The notes beneath the pieces are model-generated. The model was not told the origin of the DNA. It searched no databases and worked only from the letters and a program-made list of their open reading frames with translations. The translations under genes were made by a program, and so were the position numbers. A stretch of DNA of 64,000 bases. It comes from Ascidia mentula (lineage: Eukaryota; Chordata; Ascidiacea; Phlebobranchia; Ascidiidae). Positions 1 to 11,200 of the stretch are shown piece after piece. The stretch's first letter is position 1. Each line of letters starts with the position of its first letter. The DNA is taken from positions 1,059,001 through 1,123,000 of the forward strand of contig OX387197.1 in NCBI GenBank assembly GCA_947561715.1, given 5' to 3'.

Positions 1-265
1 GCTAGTGGATGGCGCAATATATTACACAAGTAAAAATTAAAAGAATACCACCTTTTTTTCCTAATTTAGTAAGAGTGTTTCAAACGTATGAAAACATAAC
101 TTTGTTTTATATTTTGACAACAAAGCATGACAAAGTTCCAATGACTTGCAAATGCAATTAAAACAAAACTTACAACAATTTATAGTCAAATATTAGCATT
201 CAAGTTAGCAAATATTTGTCAGCACTTAGCATCAAACAACATGAATGTAAATAACCCTTTTTTAC

Positions 266-3200
266 CTTTGACAAATGCTGATCTACAACATACTCGTTCT
301 TCCAACATATCAGGCATTTCACTCCAAGTATTTTCATCTAAATCCAAAACCTGACATTTCTTTCCACCACCATAGCTTCCCATGACATAAACCTTTCTCC
401 CACATCTTGTTGATGTCAAACCATATCGACCAGGGATGAGTTTCTGTTCATATTACTACAAGTTTATTCTACCTTTCCACTATTTTCTGAGTTAATGTCA
501 GCCTAAAATCGAGGTTTGGAATTTTTGGCACATTTTAATCATATTTTCATTGAAACTGAAACAATATCTGACGAATTAATCTTTTCTCGGCAAAAACATT
601 CACTTCTTGGCACATTTTAAACATTATTCGCCAAGGTTTAGATCACCAAAATCAAAACTGTTTCTGTCGATAAAAACACCTGGATTAATCTCTTTTGAGA
701 GAAATTGGATCTAATCGCAGGCCTTAACTTTACATTTTATTCATCTATTCAGTCTATTATGTTGCTATTATATGCAAACTATAATACCAGTAGTGTTTGA
801 TGATAACTTCTAGTTTTATTTATTTGTGTAATAGATTACAATTAAATGCAGACTATATAAGTCTCAGCCTACTTTTTTGTGTTTAAATTGCTTTGTGATG
901 ACATCATGACTGACACAATCTTCTTTTGAATTCTGACCACCAATTAGGAAAAATTCTGTGTTGAAAAATAATCATTGTAGTAAATATAAGTAAAAAAATA
1001 AGTAAATATTTAATTAGTAAACAACTTACCACTGGAAGGTATACGATGCTTAAAAATGTTGTTGTATTCATCAACGAGCATGTTGGCACACACCAAGTTT
1101 TTCCTCACAAGATTCTGGAAAATAATTTTAAACACTAAATTTGGCAAATTCAGATTATGTTGAGCAAACAAATCCATACAAATTCTTCAATAGACTAAAC
1201 ATACTGATGTTTTGCAGCATTCATGAATTTAAGATATCACTATAAACTCACATCCTTGGAAACTTGTTGAAGAAATTCAGATTTCATCGATGAAAGATCA
1301 AGTTGGGAGAAAAGATTCACAAACAATTCTTCACGTTGATGAGGATTATAATTAACCCACTTCACAATTCCACTAAAAACAAATTCCTCACAATTCTACA
1401 AAAAACATGGAGTCTTCAAAAACAGTTTTTTTTCTACTACTATGAAAAATTTTGGTTGTTCAAAAATTTTAAAATTTAAACACTGTGAGTTAGTTGGGGA
1501 TTATTTAATATCTGTAATTCATAAACATATCACATTTATTTAAATACTTCAATTTCAGCTCACCATTACATTTGAACATTACATTCTTATTTATTATATT
1601 TAACTGTACATTAACCAAAATCATGACATGCGACTGCATTTTCATTGATTATCAGATTAATTTTTTTCAATAAGAGAAAGCTTTACGATATGATAAAAAG
1701 CAATCAATGGTAACAAAACCTTTCCCCTCTGTTTGATGATTGCAGACATATCTTCAACATCGAGTTCCATGAAATCATCATGTTGTACAACAGTTGCAAT
1801 GTTATCAACAATCATTTGGTTTGTTTTCTTTTCCACATCAGCAAGATTGTATCGAGTAGCATAAGCTCTTAGTTTCACGCAACTATCCGTTGTGACCATG
1901 TGAAGAATGTAGCGACCACAGAACGTCTTCAAATCTACAGGTTTTTTGGTAAAGTAATCATTTAGGTGGGTAGCTAAACTTCATTTCTTTATTCTTTTAA
2001 ATTTTAAAATTTCTTGTAAGAAACATTTAAATTTAATTTCTTGTAAGAAACATGAAAAACATTGGTTCTATGAACTTTTATTATTTAAATTGTCAACCCA
2101 AGACAAAAAACGTTTTACTATATGTGACAAACTCACAAACACTGTAAGTAAAATAATTTTGTGCATAATTTTGTCGCAAAATCATGTACTTGAGTAAATC
2201 CTACCATCCATTTGCATGTAATTAGCATCTTCCAACACTTCCAACACATTGTCTTCTGTTAATTCAATATCACCAGTGTAAATATAATCCAATACACTTT
2301 CCAGTCTTTTAGGTGGAATTGTGTCAAGATTTATTTTCCCATCATATTTTTCTTTCATCTGCAAAAAAATGCAAGTTAAAAAAAACCCTAAACCAAACAC
2401 AAGAAACCCAGTAAATGCAGTGAAATTCTTCTGTATGCTGAACTTGTTAATAATTATCAAAAATACTTTTAATTTCCATGAATGTGTGATTGAAGGTTAT
2501 GATGAAATGTGTTTGGAAACTTTACCATGTGACAATAATTTATTAACCATCACAGATTCATACGTCTTTAAAATTAATTAATTATAATTTAAAATCAGGA
2601 TTCGAACATTCCTAATTAAAGTTGGTTGCAGGCTAGAGTTTTAAATAAAACATGAGTTTAGCGGTTGATGCCTTATTGTGAGAGTTGCGAGTCAAACAAG
2701 AGCGAGGAACACAAAAGCAAGACTATATAAGAGTAGCAAGAAAAAGGCAATAGCACGCTTCGATGCACAGGCAAACACCGCCACAAGTCATAAATAGATT
2801 TATCTCAGAAACTAACAAAATAAACCAAAATTAAAGAACAAATGAGCCACAATGACCAACAAGATGAAGACAGTGCACATTGTCTGATACCCAATCATGC
2901 AACTATAGCATACCAATGATGTGGTTATGTGCACAAAATGGATCGACATTCACAAAAAAGTACCATAAAGTGCTTGTCTAGTTAATAATGTAGATCGGTC
3001 TCAGTTACCAGACGACTGATGAAACCTTATAGGTCGAAACCTTCTGTGCACTACAGTCTGCAGCCCATTTGAACAAATAAACATTTACCTCAGTGGTTAA
3101 CATTCCCTTAAAGTATCGAGACATGGAAGCAACAATTCCAGCATTTATTGGAAAGTTTTCTCCTTGGGAATAAAGTGTTTTGTTGCAAAATTGCTTGGAA

Positions 3201-3537
3201 CTTTTTCTGTCACTGAAAGGAAGGAAATAGTTAAATTCTGGTGTTCACAGAAACAGAATCTATGTGTTGCATCATGCCACTATCTGCTTGTTGTAGTGAC
3301 TGAATAAACTGACTGAATGCATTTTGATTTGTGTAGCACTCGCATAAGGACATATTATATGTATTAACCATAACGCAATGTATTGATTTTTCCTACATAT
3401 GACAACTGTACATATGGTAATTGTACATTTTTGGAGCTGGTCTTAAAACAAAAAGTTTTATACAGATAAACTTACAGGTTTAGAAAATCCATTATTTTCT
3501 GATTATGCATGTTTATTTCTTCTTCTGTTCGCCGCAT
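266..3537 (-). CDS. BTB-BACK-kelch gene A (partial, continues past the left edge)
   Basis: Kelch-like protein of the A/B/C tandem family, probably a Cullin-3 ubiquitin ligase substrate adaptor (family knowledge). Eight exons read on the minus strand: 3476-3537 (ATG, MRRTEEEIN), 3089-3212 and 2205-2358 (BTB), 1720-1934 and 1252-1395 (BACK), 1030-1114, 873-955 (first kelch blade, FLIGG) and 266-443 (second blade, ending in WSEMPDML). All have GT-AG junctions, and every exon matches the length of its counterpart in gene B. Exon 6 ends in EYNNIFKHRIPSS, unlike B and C, so this linker has diverged. The remaining four kelch exons lie outside the window; bases 1-265 are intron 8 with nothing recognisable. 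No break is seen in the visible part. Confidence 0.85.
2655..2810. repeat. Short copy of repeat family R1 in intron 2 of gene A
   Basis: Starts with a motif like GCGGTTGATGC and runs into a GCACGCTTCGATGCACAGGC block that recurs in intron 9 of genes B (about 9,820) and C (about 22,725). A TATATAA string lies between the two blocks, so it could be the 5' or promoter end of a retroelement. This copy is short; the other two carry several hundred more bases. The family is not recognised. Confidence 0.5.
2865..3070 (+). repeat. Intron-2 repeat with a hammerhead-like core, shared by genes A, B and C
   Basis: A segment of intron 2 with a GTGCACAAAATGGATCGAC block, ending in CTGCAGCCCATTT. It recurs at about 13,870-14,070 (gene B), 28,795-28,980 (gene C), and in part at about 28,040-28,190 in intron 3 of C. 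At 2997-3040 it contains GGTC, then CTGATGA, a small ACCT/AGGT stem and GAAAC. This is the order of the conserved core of a hammerhead ribozyme. Stem I is weak and the B and C copies have core substitutions, so this is at best a relic. Confidence 0.4.
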
Positions 3538-4100
3538 TGTGGTTAAGAAGTTCACAAATCCACTTAAAAGTGCTTTGCCCTACTGTTTTGACAAACTGTG
3601 TCAATAAATAAGGAAAGAGTATCAAAATGAAGAATGATAATTTGGGAATTCAAAACAAAACTTCACAGAAAAGTTTGGTTACTTTAATATAATGTGGTTG
3701 CTCTACTAAAAGTAATGCTTAACGTTAACATAATGTGCGTAATTGCATTTATAAATTCGTGTTGATGAAGGTCGCTTTAATAATTTAACAAACATAAACA
3801 ATAACAACTACTATGAACTCTGGTTTCTATGACTACGGGAAATTCCCTGAGGAAAAACAAAAGTATTAGCATAGAAATCTTAAATGCAATTGTTCAAAAT
3901 ATTAGTGATATTTTGATTGAATGCCACAGGAAAAAACGAGACAGTTGGATTTTTAAAACCGTTGGTATAAATTACATAAATCATATTACGGTCAAGGTAA
4001 AATCTAAGCTAAATCAGCAGCATCAACATGCGGTGTAAGTAACAAGAAAAGAAATTAGCAGACCGTCATTTATCAGAACAATGTGGCGACTTACTTTTTG
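3538..4100. other. Upstream region of gene A, no gene seen
   Basis: Matches the regions upstream of genes B (14,520-14,812) and C (29,411-29,760) and so belongs to the duplicated unit. Around 3,838 it holds the uninterrupted version of the site where the 3.7-kb inverted-repeat element is inserted upstream of gene B. The promoter of gene A should lie here, but no specific element is recognised. Part of it, around 3,910-4,060, also matches 18,850-18,990. Confidence 0.5.
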
Positions 4101-4329
4101 AACCTGTTTCAATAAAATACTCCTGTGAAATTTATGGGTGTAGGATTGCCAAATTATTGTAAGTGATGAATAAATAATGAACATCTCGGTAATAAAGAAA
4201 TCACCCAGAAGCGTTCGGCAACTTGTCTTTACGTTGGTTCAAAATGTTCTTTTGTTTTCTGAGCAACATTTGAAATAAAAAGCTTATCATCAACGTTACG
4301 TCATCCACCACCAGAAGTCCACGGGAACA

Positions 4330-4720
4330 ACGCTAAGAAGAACTTAAGTTAAAGAACGCTGAGCTGAAGTTAAAGGAAGCATCAGCTGAAGCTGAAGAAA
4401 AGCGCGGGGCAGCAGAAGCTGAGGTCGAGGCTGTAGCGATAAACGCAACAAGGCTCAGGCAAGGGCTCATGAACTGGAAATCAAGCGGCCGGAGCTATGA
4501 TTTGACAAACATGGGTGCAAGTCGACTAGATAATGCAGCGCCTAACTAAGCAAAAGCAAGGACGCCTAAACTTCCAGCATTTGTGAACGTCAACGACGAA
4601 CTGGACAGCAACCTTCGGCGTGCGGTTTGCTGCAAACTGTAGATGGGACAAGACCGAGTGGCTTCAGCTTTGAGCGCGGTTTTAGCGGGGAGTGCTTTGG
4701 ATGTATATTCTCGTCTCTCC
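4330..4720 (+). pseudogene. Gag fragment of the gypsy relic
   Basis: Begins with a charged coiled-coil-like stretch (ELKLKNAELKLKEASAEAEE) and continues to KLPAFVNVNDELDSNL and ASALSAVLAGSALDVYSRLS. The second part resembles the capsid-type segment of Ty3/gypsy Gag, with its typical LPAF, DLDxYL and ALxxLLxGxAlevY pattern. At least two in-frame stops are present. The frame ends abruptly where the integrase segment begins, consistent with an internal deletion. Confidence 0.65.
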
Positions 4721-4721
4721 G

Positions 4722-5245
4722 AAACAAGCTGAGGACTATGACATGCAGTCTCGTGGAGAAGTTCAACGGTACTTTAAAGAAGATGTTGAAACGACTGTGT
4801 TGCGATCAGCCAAAACAGTGGAAAGGTTTATTAACGCGTTGCTTTTTGTATACCGTGAGGTTCCGCAAGCGTCAACTGGATTTTCGTCCTTCGAATGGAT
4901 TTACGGGAGATCGGATCGCGGCCCGTTGACTATATTGAAAGAAATTTTGACGAACACCGGAAGTGACGCAGAAGTTGTATCCAGCCACAATATGTCATCA
5001 ACCTGCGGGAGAATTACAGACCACACTTTTGTTGGCCAGTGCGGAGCTTATTAAATCAAGCCAACGATACAAAAAGTATTTTGACTTCAGTTAACTGTTG
5101 AGAACATGGCGCAAGTGCTTCTGCCCACGGACCACAACAAGCTGCTTCCGCAGTGGAAAGGATCATTTAAAGTTGCGCGGAAAAGTGGTCTTAACGACTA
5201 GACACTGGACGTTTGATGTAAGGAGAATAAATATCATGCGAACAT
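4722..5245 (+). pseudogene. Integrase C-terminal fragment of the gypsy relic
   Basis: Two overlapping frames together show the end of a retroviral-type integrase: LVEKFNGTLKKMLKRLC, then after a frame change INALLFVYREVPQASTGFSS followed by EWIYGRSDRGPLTILKE. This is the conserved region after the catalytic core (the ERFNGTLK, YRxxPxxSTGxSPFxLxYGR pattern). Further on come QRYKKYF and a C-terminal WKGsF-type motif, both broken. The zinc-binding domain and the catalytic D-D part are missing. The fragment runs directly into the reverse transcriptase. Confidence 0.75.
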
Positions 5246-6115
5246 GATGAAAAAATATGTGGCGTGTGATGCCTGGAAGACGACTGACAAACAACCGACA
5301 GTCGTTTCCACTCGGTCAAATACCGCTTTGTGTAATGATGCGATGGACGTCGATGAGCGCAGCGGTGGAGCAGAGGAATTGGGCATCAAGTTACGACCAA
5401 AGCTCTCAGCCAAGCAAAGGTCGCAGGTGTTTGCTTTAGTCGAACAATATTCGAGTGTTTTTAGTGACGTACCTGGCATCGTTTCCATCAAGAAGCATCA
5501 CATTCAGTTGACAGATGATAAACCAATGCGCTCGAAACTATACACAGTGCCTTGTGCCATGAGGGACGAAGTTCAAATGGAGATCGAGGAGATATTACGG
5601 TTTGACGTCATACGACGGTCACAGTCTGTGTACGCTTCGCCTGTAGTGGTTGTGAAGAAAGAGGAGGGGTTAAACCTGATATGCATCGACTACAGGAAGC
5701 TGAACAAACTAACGGTGTTTCATCCGGAACCAATGCCTACGGCCGAGGAAGTGTTTCGATGCTTAGCTGGAGGTAAGTACTTTACAAAACGTGATCTGAC
5801 TAAAGGATAAAAGCAGATCCCATTGTCCGAAGAAGTCAAACCAAAGACAGTTTCATCACGCACTCTGGGACATACGAGTTTCTCATGATGCCATTTGGAA
5901 TAATAAACGCTGGGCAACGTTTGTAAGAGCAATGAGGTCCATTATTACTGGATTGGGAGGATGTCGAATGCTTTATTGATGACATTTTGGTGCACTCTGA
6001 AAGCTGAGAAAAACACATTAAAGCTTTGGACGCTTTGTTAGCACGGTTTAGCAAGGCCGGGGTCGTCGAATTGCAATCAGGAAGGAAAAAGTTGACTTTC
6101 TTGGACACAATGTAA
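5244..6115 (+). pseudogene. Reverse transcriptase fragment of the gypsy relic
   Basis: An open frame at 5244-5810 shows the linker and the fingers of a gypsy reverse transcriptase: HHIQLTDDKPMRSKLYTVP, then SPVVVVKKEEG, CIDYRKLNKLTV and YFTKRDLTKG, followed by a stop. Beyond it, in shifted frames, come PLSEEVKPKT and the active-site box ECFIDDILVHSE near 5,965-5,995, where FIDD replaces the usual YxDD. Several stops and frame changes make it non-functional. It starts immediately after integrase sequence, which fixes the unusual domain order. Confidence 0.8.
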
Positions 6116-6187
6116 GCACAGGAGTTTTGGAACTTGCGCATGATTCGAGAGGCAAAACGCCAGAAGACGAAAAAAAGGTTCGCATAA

Positions 6188-6541
6188 ATGAATAAAGATC
6201 TTGAATACGTCCTGCTGCAAGGGGGCAATGGCGAGCTATTTCCAGTGAGCTATGCCAGTAAGAAACTATGTAAGGCGGAAGAGTCATATTCCGCATTTGA
6301 AAAGCAGTGTTTGGTCATTGTATGGGCTATTAGGAAATACAAGATTTGTTGTATGGCGCTGAATTTACTGCAAACCGATCATAAGTCGCTCACATACTTG
6401 TCATCGACCAAGTTTACTAATGACCGTGTTATGCGCTGGATGTTCTTTTTGCAAAGTTTTCTTATAAGGTACGAAAGCTTAAAGGGCGAGGATAATGTTT
6501 CTCAATTCAATGAGTCGACTTTTCGACAATTCTTGACTAGG
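6188..6541 (+). pseudogene. RNase H fragment of the gypsy relic
   Basis: Open frame with the gypsy RNase H signature: VLLQ, FPVSYASKKLCKAEESYSAF, EKQCLVIVWAIRK, TDHKSLTYLSS and RVMRWMFFLQSF. It lacks the segment linking it to the reverse transcriptase, so another internal deletion is likely between about 6,115 and 6,188. No integrase follows it; instead LTR-like sequence begins at about 6,560. Confidence 0.75.
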
Positions 6542-6559
6542 GAAAACAACAATTTTTGA

Positions 6560-7203
6560 CGTATGCTGAACGAATCGGTGTCATTGTATCAACCAACGTA
6601 TGCAACACTACAGGAATAGTCAAATATTTGGACTCAGTGATAAATCAGCAGACTTTTTCTCACCGTCGTACACTCGATTAATACCCAGTCCACTGCAGCC
6701 CCCTGAACCTCGAAACAATCACAACGGAACGTTGACCGGCAAGTTCCTGACATTGTTACCCGTTTTACTGCGAACCTCCGAGCATCCGAGTAAAATAATA
6801 ATGTTCGCGAAAGTTTTTTTTTCATTTGTCGTTACTACCGAAATATTGTCTCCCGTCGTCTTCTCATTATCTAAGTTTGTTTTCGGAAGTACAATAAACA
6901 CCACGTGATTGCTTACGGAGATCGACTTGATTCCATTATGGTAAGTCGTGTAATTTTGGCGTAGCCTCAAAGGAGCTTTTCACAAATCGTACATTTTTGT
7001 TATCAGGTGACAAAAAATTTTTGACCCAACGACGAATCGGCGCAAAACACGACACAAATAAATCCAGAGGAAAAACACTAAGAAGCGTTCGATAACACTT
7101 GTTTTACGTTTATTCATGCCACAGTTATCTCAGCGGTTTTTAAAACGAATTGCTTGACATCAACGTGACGTCATCCACTACCAGAAGTCCACGGTAACAA
7201 CGA
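6560..7203 (+). repeat. LTR-like repeat downstream of the gypsy relic
   Basis: Its first 200 bases (ATGCTGAACGAATCGGTGTC onward) are repeated at 7,264-7,470 and 19,575-19,780. Its last 120 bases (AGAAGCGTTCG to ACCAGAAGTCCACGG) are repeated at 4,206-4,332 and 19,370-19,485. It lies between the RNase H fragment and unrelated spacer and is therefore a candidate 3' LTR. No clean TG...CA ends were found. Confidence 0.45.
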
Positions 7204-8205
7204 TTTCACAGCATGTAGAGAATACGTGACATGCGACAATTCTGGTCAAAGAAAACGACAGATTCAAACGTATGATGAACGAATCGGTGTCATCGTATCA
7301 ACCAACGTATGCAACATCAAACAATGAATATTTTCACATAAATACCCGAGAAAAAAACAGACTTTGTCTCGTTGGTGTATCTGCACGTGATTAGTACACA
7401 GGCAACTGTAACTCCCTGAACACCGAAAACCCAATTATAATGGGGCGTTGGCAGCTAAGTTTGTGACGCAACCATTTTAACCGTTCCACTGTAAACCCCA
7501 GGTTTTCTTCTTGGTCGAGAGTTTGGCCAATGCCACCAACCTACGCACAGGGATATAGCGCCACTCAGTGATAACATGTTGTGCTCAAAGTCGGGAGAGG
7601 TCAAAGTTCACAGTTCCACAACTTTTTGCGACCGGTCTTGCTCGTGGTTTCGTTCATAAATCAGCATCATCCAATGCCAGAATTAAATTAACCGAAAACA
7701 ATAAGATTGCAAAGCGACTGAAGGTCACACGACACAAGTTTATTTGTTGTTTTTATATCAAGTGTTGATTGCATGGATATGCATGTTATGCCGCCTATCA
7801 TACACGCTGCAGTATAAGCAAGTTACTCAACGTCGTGAATTTAAATCTCATCGTGACATAAAAATATTCAAATTGTGAACTTCGTTTCAAATCAAAACAC
7901 AAAGCAATTTGCACAAAAAAATATGAAGGAATGTTAGCAAAGCTATTCAAAGGAATACAAATTTAAACTTAACTGATCGGCTGACTCAAATAAATCCAAC
8001 TTCAACATAAATAGTTAAAATCACATAAATCTCATTACAAATGTTTGTTTTCAGCTTACGTAAACAAACACTTATTTTTTACCACGTGATTTCAGGAAGG
8101 AATATGTAAACAATGCAACTGAATGTTACAACTACAGTGGGGTTATGGAGTCACAAACTGTGTTGAAAATGTGGTATTTTGTGATCCCACTGGACTTCAT
8201 GGGAG
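7204..8205. other. Spacer between the retrotransposon relic and gene B, no gene
   Basis: Closely matches 19,486-20,663 downstream of gene C, so it is part of the unit duplicated with the kelch genes. It contains a second LTR-like segment (7,264-7,560). Small open frames here are not conserved between the two copies. Confidence 0.55.
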
Positions 8206-11200
8206 TCACAAAGCAACAGCGGAACCGTAGGAAAATTTCTTCTGAAGATCAAAACACTTCGTCCAAACATCACAAGTTGGGTCGTAAACTTCAACCGACG
8301 TCATTCCATAACTGTCACAACATAAACATTGCTGTTATTTATAAACATGATGTTTACAAACTCAATGGAAAACTGTGAATTTACACTGATAGTTGTTTTT
8401 CACAACAATAATATATCTATAATGGACACATAACCTGTAAAACTATGTAAACAGTTTAAGTCTCATAAAAATCGTCGCTTTAAACTAAATATCAAGCCCT
8501 GTCTTGACGTAACCGGAAAATTTCAATCCATTGATCTTTTCAATCAACATTTCTACAATGGAAACTCACAACTGTGACTGTTGGATCGATAAAAATAAAT
8601 AAATTATTAAAAATTAGATAAATTCTTGCTTACCCTCCTACAGCAAATATCTTGTTTTGTAAAACGCAAGCAGAGTGACCACGACGAGCAGTTTTGAGTG
8701 ATGCAACATATTCCCATTTGTCATCTCCAGGTTTGTATCGTTCAACTGTTGACATGGGTTTGGCATGGTTGTCTACTCCTCCTTCGGACAAAGAAAGGAC
8801 ATATTATTTTTCGACCACACGGGATTTGAACCCAGTATTGTTATTTGCAATGTTATGTTTACCAATGGCGCCACCTGGTGAACAACAAACTATGAGATAA
8901 ATCAATGAGGAAATCCAAGCGCAAAACTAACATGAGAAACAGAAATGACCAAATATGAGAAAAATTAACAAAAATCTTTGGCAAACGAATGTTTCTGAAA
9001 CAATTAAAAACGAATAAAATTTCGCAGTTAGGATTCCTTTTATAAAATACACAGTATTTAAAACCATGCTTTAGAGCTTCTATTCCTAGATGCAAATTCT
9101 GCAAAGACAGCAAAACCATGTGATACAAAGTTTAACCTGACTTAAAAAAGTTAATTATTTCAATTTGAAATAAAATCCTTAACGAGTCGAATTGTAATTT
9201 TTCCGAATTAAAATATAAATTAGGAAAGGCATATGAACATAAAAAACATTTAGAGATAATATTAATCTTTTATGTACATTGACAGAAATAGTGAGGTTAT
9301 TACCTATAGCATAGATGAATCCATCCAAGACAACACAAGCCATATAATTCCTTGCGTCATTGAGAGAAGGGATTTCTTTCCATTCATCGACCTCAGCATC
9401 ATAACATTCACATGAATCTAAACGTTTGTTGCTCCAAAAACCTCCAATGCAGTAAAGCAAATCTTGAAGAAGGGAAATACTGTTAAATATATGTAGTACT
9501 GTGGATTGAACTTTTTACCCGCAATCTTGGTAGAATGCAAAGAAATTTGCAGTATATTCACGAGGGTTGTTCACAAAAGTGTTTCTTTTTTAAAACATTG
9601 CAACAACTCCCTCAAATTGCGAGGTTGTATCAGAAACATCAAAATATAAATATGAAGTAATTTGGTTTTGTACAGTATATGGGACAATACATTAAGATAG
9701 AGCAATATGTTTCCTAGAAGTGGTTATTTTGTAACTAAATGGGAAATTGTGGTTTTGCAAGTAATTTTAAAAGTTGGTACTTCAAAAAAAAAATCGCACT
9801 ATTCTAATACATCAGCATAAAGCGGTTGATGCTTTTTTGCGGGCGTAGCGCAAAACGCGCGTATACAAGGCGGCAACCGCGATACAAGAAGAAGGCAATG
9901 GCACGCTTCGATGCACATGCGAACACTGCAGTTCCCCCAAGGCCCCCATCAGAAGCGGGCAAGTGTCACGCTTTAACAACGTTGCGGGGGTCGTAAGTTG
10001 CGCCGTGGCCTTCCTCTCGCTGGAGGTACCGCAACCAGAACTGGAAGTTTAACATGGGCCGGGTGGACGTTTTGTTTGACGCTAGTAAAACCTTGTACAA
10101 GCCATCGTGTAGCCTGGTCAGTGGAGGTCGATGAAGGTCGCGACGAACAAATACATATGGGTTGGGTTTCAATGAGGAAGGGACAGACGCCCGAAGGTTA
10201 TTGTGACGTGACATCGGCTGCGGCACAATTCGTTGCAAGGAATCCCGTAAAGACGGCAAAGACTTGGCGGTGGAGGCACCTTCATAGGCAAGAAAATCTC
10301 CAGGAACTGTTAAAGCAGCGCAAGAACAAGTGCTCAAAAAAACAGGCCTGGTGGTCGCCTAGCAGAGCTAGCATACTGCCCATGAAAACCTAAGGTTTCT
10401 TGTCACCTAAAGGAGGCATGTTGAGGAGACGGGCTTCGCGTTCTTGCCGGAAAAGGAAAAATGACTGCAGCAAGCGTTGTAGAATGGCTTGGTACTTGCC
10501 ATTGCAAAACCAAATACAAATTCATGTTTTTAGAAAGCATTTATCAACAACTTTTAATATTGTCCTAAGCAAAAGGAATGCACTGAAATGTATTTCTACG
10601 GATATAAGCAGTCTACTTCATTGATATAAAGCAATGTCAATCTAGTGATTCAAGAAATGAATGAATAAATCTATTGGTTTACAGAAAATTTAAAAACGTT
10701 GTTGTTTTTGTGAAGCTTCCATTCTTCAGTTAGTTAAATCCCATCCCACCCCACTCACCATTACAAACAACAGTAGCATGGTATGATCTCTTATGCAACA
10801 TATTCCTCATCCTCTCCCACTTTTTGTTGGCGATGTCAAGTTTTTCACAACTTGATCCATTGTACCTCCCACCAAATCTGTAGACAGATGGAACATTGTA
10901 ATAAAGACATCACACATACTTTAGTGAGCAGTATTGTTATGTTACTGTAGCTTAATGATGGAAATGTGTCTGGATATGATGGTGGTGATCTTACATTATT
11001 TAAGTGCTTTGTCGCAACCCTCGTGTCTAGTGGATTAAAATTGATCAAAGTTGTTGTTTACAAAATTAAATCCTATTTTGAATTTTAACACATAATTTAT
11101 AGCAATGATGGTACAGTAGAACTCAGTTAATTATATCCTAATTACGTGATTATCCCAATAGTCCAACGACGATTGTTTTAAGCCTAACATTATGTAGTTA

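Larger units (their letters stand above)
4100..7203 (+). mobile_element. Decayed Ty3/gypsy retrotransposon with integrase upstream of reverse transcriptase (Gmr1-like)
   Basis: On the plus strand, reading frames broken by stops and shifts show in order: a Gag-like segment, the C-terminal half of an integrase, a reverse transcriptase and an RNase H. Ordinary Ty3/gypsy elements place integrase after RNase H. The integrase-first order is that of the Gmr1-like group described from deuterostomes, including tunicates (established knowledge). Possible LTR pieces flank it: 4,206-4,332 matches 7,082-7,203, and the block from about 6,563 matches one starting near 7,264. The middle of Gag, the protease and the integrase core are missing, so the copy is internally deleted as well as mutated. 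Confidence 0.8.

Noticed and set aside
8145..8378. Plus-strand frame starting MESQTVLKMWYF, also present near 20,603
   Set aside because: Antisense to the last kelch exon of genes B and C; its conservation is explained by the real exon.
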